Assembly: GCF_000682775.1 (NCBI RefSeq)
Contig: NZ_AWFI01000012.1
Span: 310,001-374,000 of the forward strand
DNA: 64,000 bases
Source of the DNA: Hyphomonas sp. L-53-1-40
GTDB taxonomy: Bacteria; Pseudomonadota; Alphaproteobacteria; Caulobacterales; Hyphomonadaceae
Direction of reading: 5' to 3'
Part shown: positions 52,875-62,646 of the stretch, in pieces
How positions within the stretch are numbered: position 1 is the first letter of the stretch
Layout of the letters: each line of letters starts with the position of its first letter
Translations under genes and position numbers: made by a program
The notes under the pieces: generated by a model
The model's database searches: none
What the model was told of the DNA's origin: nothing
What the model saw: only the letters and a program-made list of their open reading frames with translations

Positions 52875-53582
52875 ATGAAATCGCCATTTCCTCTCGCCGT
52901 TCACAGCCTCACCCGCTTCTGGTGGGATGCCGCCGATTATCTCGCATCGGCTGCTCAAAAGCGGCTTGGACTCTGGCCAGTTGCCGCCAAGCCCTTCCTG
53001 CCCCGCGCAGAGTTGGAGGATCTGGCTGGCCTCGTGGGATTTCTCGAAGCGATCCTCAGGCGCCTGTTCTGCCTTGCCGCTCTTGAACTCGGGCCCCTGC
53101 CGCGTCTCAACGCGAAACCGCAGGACCCGGACAAGGGTGCCAAGCATTTATCAAGCTCCACAATCTCACCCGCCCCGGAACCGGCGAGTCGCCGCCCGCG
53201 CCATCGCATTCCCCGCTTCCGCCTCATCGAAGCGACGAAAATCATCCATGCCACACCGCCGAAAGCCCAATTTCGTACCGGCCCCCGCATTCGCTTCCTT
53301 GATGAAGAGACGCCCGTAGACTTGCGGGACTATCCGTCCAGCCCAACTGACATTTTACCAGCCGGAAAGCTCGTTCGACGGCTGCTGGCTGTTAACCACG
53401 CGCTCGATCACGCGGTCGAATACATAGCCAGGTTGCGCCAGATTATGGCGACGGCAGTCCCGGTGCTGAAGCGTGCTGTACCGTCCGCATTCAAGACACG
53501 TAAACTGAGGTATTTACAACAGGATAGCGCCCGCCAATTGCACGCGGCTACTTGGGATTTCCTGTCGCCTGACACGTCCTGA
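52875..53582 (+). CDS. Conserved-looking hypothetical protein
   Basis: A 235-residue basic protein with no signal peptide. Two helical regions (FWWDAADYLASAAQKRLGLW and LEDLAGLVGFLEAILRRLFC) come first, then a Pro/Arg-rich linker and a helical end (KLVRRLLAVNHALDHAVEYI). Codon use matches the genome. No family recognised; it could bind nucleic acid. ATG 52875 is preferred to the in-frame ATG 52797, whose first 26 residues are poorly coding-like. Confidence 0.6.
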   Translation: MKSPFPLAVHSLTRFWWDAADYLASAAQKRLGLWPVAAKPFLPRAELEDLAGLVGFLEAILRRLFCLAALELGPLPRLNAKPQDPDKGAKHLSSSTISPAPEPASRRPRHRIPRFRLIEATKIIHATPPKAQFRTGPRIRFLDEETPVDLRDYPSSPTDILPAGKLVRRLLAVNHALDHAVEYIARLRQIMATAVPVLKRAVPSAFKTRKLRYLQQDSARQLHAATWDFLSPDTS

Positions 53583-53767
53583 ACTGACCCGAAAACATGG
53601 ACCTCCCAGCGCGGTGCCACAAGGCATTCGCGGCGCTGGTCGTGGTTAAGGAAACCTTTCCGTTATCGGAGAAACCCTGCCCCCCGACTTTACCGAGAAG
53701 TTATCCTGTTCTGGCAGTGTGCCCACTAGAACCTTTGGGCCAGGTGCGGCCAAAACTGGGGTGGGTA

Positions 53768-55204
53768 ATGATGACGAATACGAATTTGATCAAGAGGACT
53801 GTCGAAACAATTCGCCGGTTCAAGGACGAAACACAGGGCAACATCGCGATCATTTTCGCGCTGATGACCATTCCGCTCTTCCTTCTCATGGGCTTTGCGA
53901 TTGACCTGCAACAGGTCAACACCGCGAAAAACCGCGTCCAGTTCATTCTGGACAGCGCGGTTATCGCGGGTGCCCGCGAAATGCAGGAAGGCAAGAACGA
54001 CACCGAAATCAAGACGTACATCGAGAACTATTTCAAATCGGCAATGAAGGCCCAGGGCAAAGGTACCGATTGTGCCGAACCCGTTGCGACCATTGCGAGC
54101 GAGTCTCAGGATCTTTCGGTGAAGGTGCGCTGTGCACAGCCGACATCGATCATGCAGATGACGGGCACGAAGGAATTGAACTTCTCCGTCACCTCCGCTT
54201 CGACCTACGGTATCGGTAAAGTCGACATCGCTTTCGTGTTCGACGTTTCCGGATCAATGGGCGGCAGCAAGATGTCCGCCCTGAAAAGCGCAGCCGACAC
54301 GGCAATCAATGTGCTCGTGCCCGCAGACGATGACGGCACGACCGGTGAAGTCCGCATCGGTATGGCCTCCTATTCCTCCATGGTGGACGCAGGCGACGAT
54401 TATTTCTTCAAGGCAACCGGACAATTGCCAATTCGCACATACACTTTCTCATACGATGAAACCTACGAGTCTGGTGGCGACTGGGAAGAGGTCTGCCAAT
54501 GGAAGAAGAAAAGAGGAAAGTGGAAATGGACGTGTGAAGATGAGTGGGTCCCTGAATACGGCACCCGCACAGTCACCGAGACCAAGACGATCAACAATAC
54601 TTGCGTCAAGGAACGTGTGGGTGACGAGCAATTCACCGACGAAGACCCAGGTCCATTCCAGTGGATCGAAGCCGCCGAAGCGTATGGCAGCATCAACTGG
54701 AGAGGTAATGTCAGCTGGTACACAGAATCCTGTAACCCAATTGGTCCACTGCCCATGACCAGCAATCGCGACAAGCTGTTCGATTATATTGATGGCCTTA
54801 ACGCCAGCGGCGGTACGGCTGGCCATCTCGGCATTGCCTGGGGCTGGTACCTGATCGCACCGGACTGGGACGTCGTCTGGCCTGCAGGTTCCGACCCGTA
54901 TCCCTATGACGAACCGGATTCGGCCAAAGCCATGATCATCATGACTGATGGTGAGTTCAACCAGGAATACGATACGTCGAACGGTGACTCCTTCGATCAG
55001 GCTGAAAAGATGTGCGACGCCATCAAGGAACAGGGCATCAAAGTCTACACCGTCGCCTTCCAGGCCCCGGCTTCGGGTCAGGCCATCCTCAATTATTGCG
55101 CGTCGGGCGACGACTTCGCGTTTACTCCGGAAAGCTCCGAGGAACTGACCGAAGCCTATACCAAGATCGCCCAGTCCATTTCGGACCTGCGCATCCGGTA
55201 CTGA
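53768..55204 (+). CDS. TadG-like pilus/vWA domain protein
   Basis: A 478-residue protein with an N-terminal TadE/TadG-type segment (residues 20-45, NIAIIFALMTIPLFLLMGFA) that anchors it in the inner membrane, followed by a long extracytoplasmic von Willebrand A domain from about 145. The MIDAS metal motif is DVSGSMGGSK, and the C-terminal part includes MIIMTDGEFNQEYD. Such proteins belong to Flp/Tad pilus loci, but no other tad gene is present here. ATG 53768 is preferred to the in-frame start at 53597. Confidence 0.9.
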   Translation: MMTNTNLIKRTVETIRRFKDETQGNIAIIFALMTIPLFLLMGFAIDLQQVNTAKNRVQFILDSAVIAGAREMQEGKNDTEIKTYIENYFKSAMKAQGKGTDCAEPVATIASESQDLSVKVRCAQPTSIMQMTGTKELNFSVTSASTYGIGKVDIAFVFDVSGSMGGSKMSALKSAADTAINVLVPADDDGTTGEVRIGMASYSSMVDAGDDYFFKATGQLPIRTYTFSYDETYESGGDWEEVCQWKKKRGKWKWTCEDEWVPEYGTRTVTETKTINNTCVKERVGDEQFTDEDPGPFQWIEAAEAYGSINWRGNVSWYTESCNPIGPLPMTSNRDKLFDYIDGLNASGGTAGHLGIAWGWYLIAPDWDVVWPAGSDPYPYDEPDSAKAMIIMTDGEFNQEYDTSNGDSFDQAEKMCDAIKEQGIKVYTVAFQAPASGQAILNYCASGDDFAFTPESSEELTEAYTKIAQSISDLRIRY

Positions 55205-55428
55205 TCTCTCATTCTGGCAGCGGTGCGCGTGCACCGCTGCCAATCTCCAACCCCAAATTTTCTATTACTTTACAAGCTTATGCCCGCCCCAGCAAAAGGG
55301 CCTGCCCACCTCCTGCGCGAGCGCTCAGCCGGATGATTTGGGTTATGGACAAATGGCCGTGATCCGAAGTAGAAAAGATGTTGAAAACAGCGCATTGTGC
55401 GCTGGACATTTTTTTCGGGAGCCCCGTC

Positions 55429-57279
55429 ATGAAACGGGATCGTCTGTCTAGCGCTCCCTCTCCGGTTGCGCCTGCCCCTGCCTTGTCAGCAGCGGAGAGC
55501 TCTTGGCTTAGCGCCATCATCACATCGTCATCCGATGCAATCATTTCAAAAAACCTGGACGGTATCATTGCCAGCTGGAACCCTGCCGCCGAGCGCGTGT
55601 TCGGTTACACACCTCAGGAGATCATAGGCCAGTCGATCCGCGTATTGATCCCGGAAGATCGCCAGAGTGAAGAGGATGAAATCCTCGCTACGATCCAGAC
55701 CGGCCGCACCGTGGCGGATTTCGAGACAATCCGTCTTCACAAGGACGGCACCGCAATCCCCATCATGGTCACGGTCTCTCCCGTTCATGATAAAAGCGGC
55801 ACGATTGTTGGCGCCTCGAAAATCGTGCGTGACATCTCTCGCGAGCACGAAAATCAAGAACGCCTCCGCCAGAGCGAAGCCCAGTTCAAGGCGCTCGCAG
55901 ACAACATCCCTCAGCTGGCTTGGATGTCGGACCCTGAAGGTCACATCTTCTGGTACAACAAGCGCTGGTATGAATATACCGGGGCCGACGAAGAAACGAC
56001 ACGCGGACATGGCTGGCGCTCCGTGCACCATCCCGAACATGAAGCGCGCGCCACCGAACACTTCCTGAATTCGCTGAAGACCGGACAAGTCTGGGAAGAC
56101 ACATTCCCCCTGCGCGGCAAGAATGGAAAATTCCGCTGGTTCCTGTCTCGCGCGCTACCCATCCACGACAAGGATGGCCAGATCGAGATGTGGTTTGGCA
56201 CCAATACCGACGTAACTGAACAGAAACAACGCGAGGAGCAGATCCAGCTTCTACTGGGCGAGGTAAACCACCGCGCCAAGAACATGCTGACCCTCGTTCA
56301 GGCGATTGCGCGCCAGACCATGGCCAGCGGCGACAATTTCATGGATCGCTTTGCTGAGCGTATGCGCTCGCTGGCCTCCAGTCAGGACTTGCTGGTCAGT
56401 TCCGGCTGGCGCGGCGCGCGGGTCGAAGACATCATGAATTCCCAGCTTGCGCACCTGGAAGACTTCATCGGCACCCGGATCAAGCTGGAAGGCCCTCATG
56501 TTCGCCTGACTTCCGCAGCGGCGCAGTCGCTCGGCATGGCTCTCCACGAGCTTGCCACCAATGCTGGAAAGTATGGCGCCTTGTCCAATGATATCGGCCA
56601 AGTCGATATTCGTTGGAACATCCGTCAGGAAGAAGGTACGAACCGATTTGAAATCAGCTGGACGGAAAGCGGCGGCCCACCCGTCATTGCCCCCGACCGG
56701 CGCGGCTTCGGCTCGACGGTCATCGAGCGGATGACGCGCATCGCCTTCGGCTTCCCCGTCAAGCTGGACTTTGCCCCTGAAGGCTTGCACTGGCATCTCA
56801 TCAGCGTGGATGATCGCGTCTTTGAGGCTGACTTCGTGGCGGAAGTTAAGGACTCCTCCATAGACCTGTCCCGTTCGCCGCAGTCCGCTGTGGCCGCTCA
56901 ACCATCCAATGGTGGAAGACGCGTACTCGTCGTTGAGGATGAAGCGATTATCGCAATCGACATGGCAGCCGCTCTGGAAGATGCCGGCTTTTACGTGGTC
57001 GGTCCGGTAGGATCCGTTTACGAGGCAATGAAACTGCTGGACGAACATGTGTGCAATTGCGCCGTTCTGGACATCAACCTTGCCGGCGAAACATCGGCAC
57101 CCTTGGCCAGTCGTCTGCTCGCGAGCGGAATCCCTTTTGTAACGGTATCCGGCAACACACAAGAATCGATAACTGAAGAATTCAGTCAGTCACCTTTCCT
57201 GTCAAAGCCGATTGTGACGAGCAAGCTGTTGTCGAAACTGTCGACGATCCTTCCCGAGCCTGAACGCGCGATCAGTTGA
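55429..57279 (+). CDS. Hybrid PAS-PAS-HWE-type kinase with receiver domain
   Basis: A 616-residue cytosolic hybrid kinase. PAS 1 (about 25-145) shows AIISKNLDGIIASWNPAAER; PAS 2 (150-270) shows FKALADNIPQLAWMSDPEGH. The kinase core has EVNHRAKNMLTLVQAIARQT (phospho-His) and ATP-site motifs ALHELATNAGKYGAL and WTESGGPP. The C-terminal receiver domain has VLVVEDEAIIAIDM, the phospho-Asp in CAVLDINL, and VTVSGN plus KP. The partner is unknown. The ATG 55429 follows GGGAG; an ATG at 55378 would add 17 residues. It ends 6 bases from the convergent kinase. Confidence 0.93.
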   Translation: MKRDRLSSAPSPVAPAPALSAAESSWLSAIITSSSDAIISKNLDGIIASWNPAAERVFGYTPQEIIGQSIRVLIPEDRQSEEDEILATIQTGRTVADFETIRLHKDGTAIPIMVTVSPVHDKSGTIVGASKIVRDISREHENQERLRQSEAQFKALADNIPQLAWMSDPEGHIFWYNKRWYEYTGADEETTRGHGWRSVHHPEHEARATEHFLNSLKTGQVWEDTFPLRGKNGKFRWFLSRALPIHDKDGQIEMWFGTNTDVTEQKQREEQIQLLLGEVNHRAKNMLTLVQAIARQTMASGDNFMDRFAERMRSLASSQDLLVSSGWRGARVEDIMNSQLAHLEDFIGTRIKLEGPHVRLTSAAAQSLGMALHELATNAGKYGALSNDIGQVDIRWNIRQEEGTNRFEISWTESGGPPVIAPDRRGFGSTVIERMTRIAFGFPVKLDFAPEGLHWHLISVDDRVFEADFVAEVKDSSIDLSRSPQSAVAAQPSNGGRRVLVVEDEAIIAIDMAAALEDAGFYVVGPVGSVYEAMKLLDEHVCNCAVLDINLAGETSAPLASRLLASGIPFVTVSGNTQESITEEFSQSPFLSKPIVTSKLLSKLSTILPEPERAIS

Positions 57280-57285
57280 AAGAAG

Positions 57286-58293
57286 TCAAACCGAAAATGC
57301 GCCGACATCTTCTTTCAGCAGAGGTGCTTCGACGAGTATCTGAACACCATCCTCCGTGAACGTTCGGGTTGCAACCAACTTTGGAAACATATCGAACAAC
57401 CGGGTTCCGAAGCCAACCCGTGTTGGGGGCTGAATGCCGGGGACGCCGGTTTCGGTCCACGTGACACGCAACAGATCGCCCTTCAGGGTCCACTCTACGG
57501 TCAGGTGTCCGTCCGGCGTGCTGAAGCAGCCGAACTTCCGTGCGTTCGCCGCCAGTTCGTGAACGATCAGTGCGGCGTCCTTGCTGCCCTTCACTGTCAG
57601 GATCGCGTCGCTGCCTCTCAGCGTGTAGCGCTGGCTGCCCCGGCCGAGCATGGCGTCGAGTTCCTCAATCATGATCTTGCGCAGGCTGAGACCCGTCCAG
57701 TCACTGCGCGTGAGATTGGAGTAGACCCGGCTCATCGAGGCAAGCCGCTCATTGAAATCATCCACGAACGCATCGACGCTTTCGGCGCTCTCTCCTGAGA
57801 TACGGGAGGTCGCCATGATGACCGCAAACATGTTGCGGATTCGATGGTCCAGCTCATTCTGCATGACATCATTCTGGCGCTTCAGCTCCACCTGAGCAGT
57901 GATGTCCTCGGCCCGCTGGATCATGTGGGTCACGACACCATCATCATTCCGGTAGGGGTCCTGCACGGCCTGCCACATTCTGGTCTGAACCGTGCCGTCC
58001 GGCTGTTTCAGCTCATAGGGCTGTACTTCCAACCGGGTCTGCACTCCCTGAAACACTTGGCGAAATTTCGCCTCAACCGGATCTCGACGCTCTTCGACAT
58101 CCGGGAAGATTTCAAAGATGTATTTCTGCCGAATATTGGCCCATTCGGTATTGGTCGCCGTCAAATATGCCCTGTTCGCATACACAAAGCACAACTCCCG
58201 ATCGAGCACCATCAGAGGCACCGTCCACCTGTCAGCAACCTCGCGGAAACTCAAATCTCCGGTGATTTCCTGCGTCTGAGAAACCTGATCCAT
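57286..58293 (-). CDS. PAS-HWE family sensor histidine kinase
   Basis: A 335-residue soluble kinase. A PAS domain (about 15-135, VPLMVLDRELCFVYANRAYL) senses an unknown signal. The HWE core carries ELDHRIRNMFAVIMATSRIS with the phospho-His, then VHELAANARKFGCFS and VTWTETGVPGIQPP around the ATP site. No receiver domain, unlike its convergent neighbour. I choose ATG 58293; longer in-frame starts up to 58623 would cross the xseA start region. Confidence 0.92.
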   Translation of the reverse strand: MDQVSQTQEITGDLSFREVADRWTVPLMVLDRELCFVYANRAYLTATNTEWANIRQKYIFEIFPDVEERRDPVEAKFRQVFQGVQTRLEVQPYELKQPDGTVQTRMWQAVQDPYRNDDGVVTHMIQRAEDITAQVELKRQNDVMQNELDHRIRNMFAVIMATSRISGESAESVDAFVDDFNERLASMSRVYSNLTRSDWTGLSLRKIMIEELDAMLGRGSQRYTLRGSDAILTVKGSKDAALIVHELAANARKFGCFSTPDGHLTVEWTLKGDLLRVTWTETGVPGIQPPTRVGFGTRLFDMFPKLVATRTFTEDGVQILVEAPLLKEDVGAFSV

Positions 58294-58404
58294 GACATAC
58301 TCGCTGGGCTGCGTAGAGAGACTACACCCTCGCGCACTTCCGTTAACCTTGCATGACCAAACGGGGGCAATGTCAGCGCACTTGCCCTTGCCGCTGCGAG
58401 GTTT

Positions 58405-59814
58405 ATGACTGTCGGAATGCCTTCTGAATCGCCTCCCTCCAATGATGTCGCCCTGTCCGTATCTGATCTCGCCGCAAGCCTGAAACGGACGGTCGAGACC
58501 AACTACGATCATGTCGTCGTGCGCGGTGAGCTCGGTCGGGTCACGATTGCGCGTTCCGGCCACATGTATTGTGACCTGAAGGATGAACGGGCGGTCCTGA
58601 ACACCGTCATGTGGAAAGGCCAAGTGAACCGCCTGCCCTTCAAGCCCGAAGAAGGTCTTGAAGTCATCGCTACTGGCCGACTCTCCATTTATGAAGGGCG
58701 CTCAAATTACCAGATGATCGCCGCCTCCATGCGCCCGGCCGGTGCGGGTGCGCTCATGGCGCTGCTGGAGGAGCGGAAGAAGAAATTCGCTGCCGAAGGC
58801 CTGTTCGCCCCGGAACACAAGAAGCATTTGCCTTATCTGCCCCGCACAATCGGCGTGGTCACCAGCCCTACAGGTGCGGTTATCCGGGATATTCTGCACC
58901 GCATCGGTGACCGCTTCCCGGTTCGCGTCATCGTCTGGCCGGCTCTGGTTCAGGGCGACAACGCCGCAGGCCAGATCACCGCAGGTATCCAGGGCTTCAA
59001 CGCCATAACCGGCGCCGACCGGCCCGACGTGCTGATCGTTGCACGCGGCGGGGGCTCTATCGAGGACCTCTGGCCGTTCAACGAGGAAGCTGTCGTTCGC
59101 GCGGCCTTCGAAAGTGAGATCCCGCTGATATCGGCGGTCGGCCACGAGACCGACACGACCCTGATCGACTATGTATCTGATGCACGCGCACCCACTCCGA
59201 CCGGAGCGGCAGAGATCGCGGTGCCGGTTCGGTCCGAATTGCTGCTGACCACTGGCGAACATGGCGAACGCCTCAAGCGCGCCCTCGCCCGCCGCACCGG
59301 ACAGGCCAGGGACAAGCTGGGTGCAGCCCGCCTACCCCGACCAGAAGCCTTGCTTCAGCCAAAACGCCAACGCCTGGACTATGCCAGCGCCAGCCTGCCC
59401 AAGGCCGCGCTCGCCCTCGTCCAGACTGCCCGCCTCCGACTGTCTCGGCTCGCGATTAGTCCGGCCAGCCTGAAATCGGACATTCGCGCCTCTAAGCAGC
59501 GCCTGCGCGACACAGCTGTTCGCGCGCGCCCGGCGCTGACCCGTTTGATCGAAGCCCGTCACATCGCTCTCGCCTCCCAGGGAAAGCTGCTTGAGACCTT
59601 GTCCTACCAGTCCACCCTGAAGCGCGGCTACACTATAGTGCGCGACACGAATGGAAACCTGATCCGCTCGGCCAGTTCCGCTGCGGCGAGCGACGCCTTC
59701 AAGATCAGCTTTGGCGATGGTGACGTAATGGCCCACCCGGATGGATCCAGCCCCCCAACGGCCGCCAAGCCTGCCAAAGCCAAGCCCAAGGGCGATCAGG
59801 GCTCCCTGTTCTAG
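58405..59814 (+). CDS. xseA: Exodeoxyribonuclease VII large subunit
   Basis: A 469-residue subunit of the single-strand-specific exonuclease VII used in DNA repair. An N-terminal OB-fold (VSDLAASLKRTVETNYDHVV) is followed by the catalytic core, IGVVTSPTGAVIRDI, ARGGGSIEDLWPFNEE and SAVGHETDTTLIDYVSDARA, then a long coiled coil and a Pro/Lys-rich tail. The xseB small subunit is not in the window. The start ATG 58405 lies in the divergent spacer next to the kinase gene. Confidence 0.95.
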   Translation: MTVGMPSESPPSNDVALSVSDLAASLKRTVETNYDHVVVRGELGRVTIARSGHMYCDLKDERAVLNTVMWKGQVNRLPFKPEEGLEVIATGRLSIYEGRSNYQMIAASMRPAGAGALMALLEERKKKFAAEGLFAPEHKKHLPYLPRTIGVVTSPTGAVIRDILHRIGDRFPVRVIVWPALVQGDNAAGQITAGIQGFNAITGADRPDVLIVARGGGSIEDLWPFNEEAVVRAAFESEIPLISAVGHETDTTLIDYVSDARAPTPTGAAEIAVPVRSELLLTTGEHGERLKRALARRTGQARDKLGAARLPRPEALLQPKRQRLDYASASLPKAALALVQTARLRLSRLAISPASLKSDIRASKQRLRDTAVRARPALTRLIEARHIALASQGKLLETLSYQSTLKRGYTIVRDTNGNLIRSASSAAASDAFKISFGDGDVMAHPDGSSPPTAAKPAKAKPKGDQGSLF

Positions 59815-60143
59815 CTTCCCGGCGCTGAATGCCTCCTCACAACTTCTGCGGTGATTCCATTACTGTGCTGCCAGTTTGATGGGCAAACCTGCACGGTGTG
59901 ACAAAATGGCTGCAATTGACTGCATGTGCCAAAGTTGGAAATAGTTCATCCGTATACCTCTTGCCCGTATCAACAATCGAACTTTTCAGAAGTTTTCGTG
60001 ACAATCTCATTGATTTTTGCGCGCTCTGCGAGAACGCCTGTTCTGCAGTATTTGCTGTAGCAAAACTTTCATTTGAGCCCACTCACCCTGCTGAGTACCC
60101 AGCGCGCGACAGCGCACGGGGCGCCTTCAAAATGGGTTCAATC
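59815..60143. other. Intergenic region before the TonB receptor
   Basis: 329 bases between xseA and the receptor. An in-frame extension of the receptor back to 59898 and a minus-strand frame (59837-60082) exist, but neither looks coding. I see no clear promoter, Fur box or riboswitch. Confidence 0.6.
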
Positions 60144-62585
60144 ATGAAACACGCATACCTCTCCGCGACGGCCGTGGCCGCGCTCAGCCTTTCCGGACAA
60201 TTGTCCGCTCACGCACAGGAATCTGGAGCTGAGCAGACCCGCCACCTACAGGTCGTCACGGTCACCACCCAAAAGCAGCAGCAATCACTGATTGATGTGC
60301 CAATTAACGTCTCGGTCGCCGACCAGGATCTGATCGACCTGCTGGCGGCAGACGATTTCGAAGACCTCGGCAACTTTGTTCCGGGCTTGCAGGTTCAGGC
60401 TCAGAGCCTCAACGCACCGAGCTATTCCCTGCGCGGTGTCGTCTCCGATGGCGGCACGCCTCGCGTTGCCATGTTCCAGAACGGTGTTGCCATCGGTAAC
60501 GTGTCGTTCGCCACCAACCTTGCCATCTATGACATGGAACGGGTCGAAATCGTCAAAGGCCCACAAGCAACCTTGTTCGGCCAAGGCGCTCTGGTCGGCG
60601 GCGTGAACTTCATCCAGAACCGCGCCTCGCTCGACGAAAATTCTGGCAAGGTCAGCCTCGAAGGTGGCGATTACAGTTCGGTGCGCGCGGAAGGCCACTA
60701 CAACTACGTGCTCAGCGACACACTGGCACTGCGCGTAGCTGGACAGGTCAAGAATATGGACGGCTATGTGCCGAACACAGCCAACTCACCCGACCTGATG
60801 GGTCAGGACACGTTGGCCCTGCGCTCCGCTTTGCGCTGGGAGCCTACCGAGAAGCTCCGCGCCGATCTGTTCGTCAACTATCAGGAAGACGACTCCACCG
60901 GCACGCAGTTCACCTCCGGCTTCTTTGAAGTGAATGGGAAAGTCGACCCGTTCGGCGCCACCGCAATGAACGTCAACGACGATCAGGTCCGCAGCAAGCT
61001 CGGCAATGACCGGGAATTGTTCTATGTCACCGCCAATGTAGAATACGATCTCAATGATGCCTGGTCACTGACCTCGCTCACTGACTATCGCAACCTGTTC
61101 TCGAACGAAGCCTGGGATTCCGACGGCGCAGCCTTCAATCTTCTGCAATTCTACCAGGGGCGCCAAGCAAATACGTTCAGCCAGGAGCTGCGCCTGAACT
61201 ATGATGATGGCGGCAAACTGTCAGCCTTCTTCGGCGGCAACTATTTCACGGTCAGCGGCAAGGACGAATTGATCTTCTCGACCGACGAAACCTATGCCCA
61301 ATCCCTGTTTGCCCCTTCTCTCGCAGCCGCTGTGGCCCCCGGCGCGTCTATTGAGCAACTGGGTGCGCAGCTGGCCTTCCTGGGCCTGCCCGGCGGCGAA
61401 AACCTCGGCAGCTTCGATACGCCGCTTCAGTATTCCATGCTCGCCTTCCTGCTGGGTGGCAGCGTTGTTCCGCTTTTTGATGAACACCTCGAGCAGCAAG
61501 TCGCGACGTATGGCCGTGACACGTATGACCTGTTCGGCGATGTGACCTATCAATTGACTGACCGGCTCGAAATCACCGGTGGTCTTCGCTACACGCAAGA
61601 GGAATTGTCGGCCAGCACGCGCGCGGCAATCCTGAAGTCCAACCCATATCTTGGTGGCCTGAACGGCGTGACGATGGGCCCGAGCATGCTGCTCAGCGCA
61701 GCGACGTTGAATAACGAAGCCTTCGGGTCTGCTGATACGGATGGCGCTTTCACCTGGCGTCTGAACGCGGCCTACCGTGTCTCTGAAAACGTGAACGCCT
61801 GGGTTGCCTATGGTCGCGGCCGCCGCCCGGAAGTGCTGTCGGCCTCTGGCGCAGACTATGACGTCATCGACGCGGAGACGCTCGACAATGTCGAGGCTGG
61901 CTTCTTTGGTCGCTTCTGGGACAATCGCCTCCAGATGACCAGCTCGGTCTATTATGGTGAGTACAAGGACTTCCAGACGACGCGCTTCGATCCGATCCAG
62001 GGGATCTTCATCACCGAGAATTCGGGCAACGCCACCCAGTATGGCCTCGAATTCGATGGTCAGGCCCTGATCACCGACAATATCCGCCTGCTCGGCACCT
62101 ATGCCTACACGCATTCGGAATATGATGACGAAGATGACAATGGAAACCCGCTGCAGTTCGCGGGCAACAGCTTCCGTATCAGCCCGGAGCACAGCTTCTC
62201 CCTCGCAGCCGACATCACCATCCCGGCCGGCGAGCGTGGCGACTTCTCGATCGTGCCGAGCTATGTCTGGAAGGATCATCACTATTTCGAGGATGACAAT
62301 GGCTATGACTATGCAGCCGACGGCAATGGCGGCTTTGTTCGCGTCCGTGAATCCTATCCGGACGGCAGATTCGTCGAAGAAGAGCAGGATGCTTACGGCA
62401 TCGCCAACCTGCGCGTCGGCTTTGACAGCGCGGACGATGCCTGGGGCGTCTATGTCCTCGGCGAGAACATCTTCGATGAGGAATACCTGATCGATGTCGG
62501 TAATACCGGTGGCGCGTTCGGCCTGCACACGATTATCCGTGGCAAGCCGCAAATGCTGAAAGCCGGTGCCTATATCAAGTTCTAG
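60144..62585 (+). CDS. TonB-dependent outer membrane receptor
   Basis: An 813-residue outer-membrane receptor. After a signal peptide (MKHAYLSATAVAALSLSGQL, cleaved after AHAQ) comes a TonB-box-like LQVVTVTTQ, the plug domain (IDVPINVSVADQDLIDLLAA, then VEIVKGPQATLFGQGALVGG), and a beta-barrel ending in Phe (YIKF). Substrate unknown; the downstream glycerophosphodiesterase hints at phospholipid or phosphate-related nutrients. ATG 60144 is chosen because the signal peptide begins there; ATG 60132 is a near alternative. Confidence 0.94.
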   Translation: MKHAYLSATAVAALSLSGQLSAHAQESGAEQTRHLQVVTVTTQKQQQSLIDVPINVSVADQDLIDLLAADDFEDLGNFVPGLQVQAQSLNAPSYSLRGVVSDGGTPRVAMFQNGVAIGNVSFATNLAIYDMERVEIVKGPQATLFGQGALVGGVNFIQNRASLDENSGKVSLEGGDYSSVRAEGHYNYVLSDTLALRVAGQVKNMDGYVPNTANSPDLMGQDTLALRSALRWEPTEKLRADLFVNYQEDDSTGTQFTSGFFEVNGKVDPFGATAMNVNDDQVRSKLGNDRELFYVTANVEYDLNDAWSLTSLTDYRNLFSNEAWDSDGAAFNLLQFYQGRQANTFSQELRLNYDDGGKLSAFFGGNYFTVSGKDELIFSTDETYAQSLFAPSLAAAVAPGASIEQLGAQLAFLGLPGGENLGSFDTPLQYSMLAFLLGGSVVPLFDEHLEQQVATYGRDTYDLFGDVTYQLTDRLEITGGLRYTQEELSASTRAAILKSNPYLGGLNGVTMGPSMLLSAATLNNEAFGSADTDGAFTWRLNAAYRVSENVNAWVAYGRGRRPEVLSASGADYDVIDAETLDNVEAGFFGRFWDNRLQMTSSVYYGEYKDFQTTRFDPIQGIFITENSGNATQYGLEFDGQALITDNIRLLGTYAYTHSEYDDEDDNGNPLQFAGNSFRISPEHSFSLAADITIPAGERGDFSIVPSYVWKDHHYFEDDNGYDYAADGNGGFVRVRESYPDGRFVEEEQDAYGIANLRVGFDSADDAWGVYVLGENIFDEEYLIDVGNTGGAFGLHTIIRGKPQMLKAGAYIKF

Positions 62586-62646
62586 GCGATTGACCCACCG
62601 GGGCGGACAGATGTTCGCCCCGGATTTCCCACACAGGAATCATTCC

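Noticed and set aside
59837..60082. An 81-codon minus-strand frame before the TonB receptor
   Set aside because: No ribosome binding site or recognisable sequence; the region looks noncoding.
61221..62552. A 443-codon minus-strand frame
   Set aside because: Antisense to the TonB receptor barrel, no start signal and no family motif.
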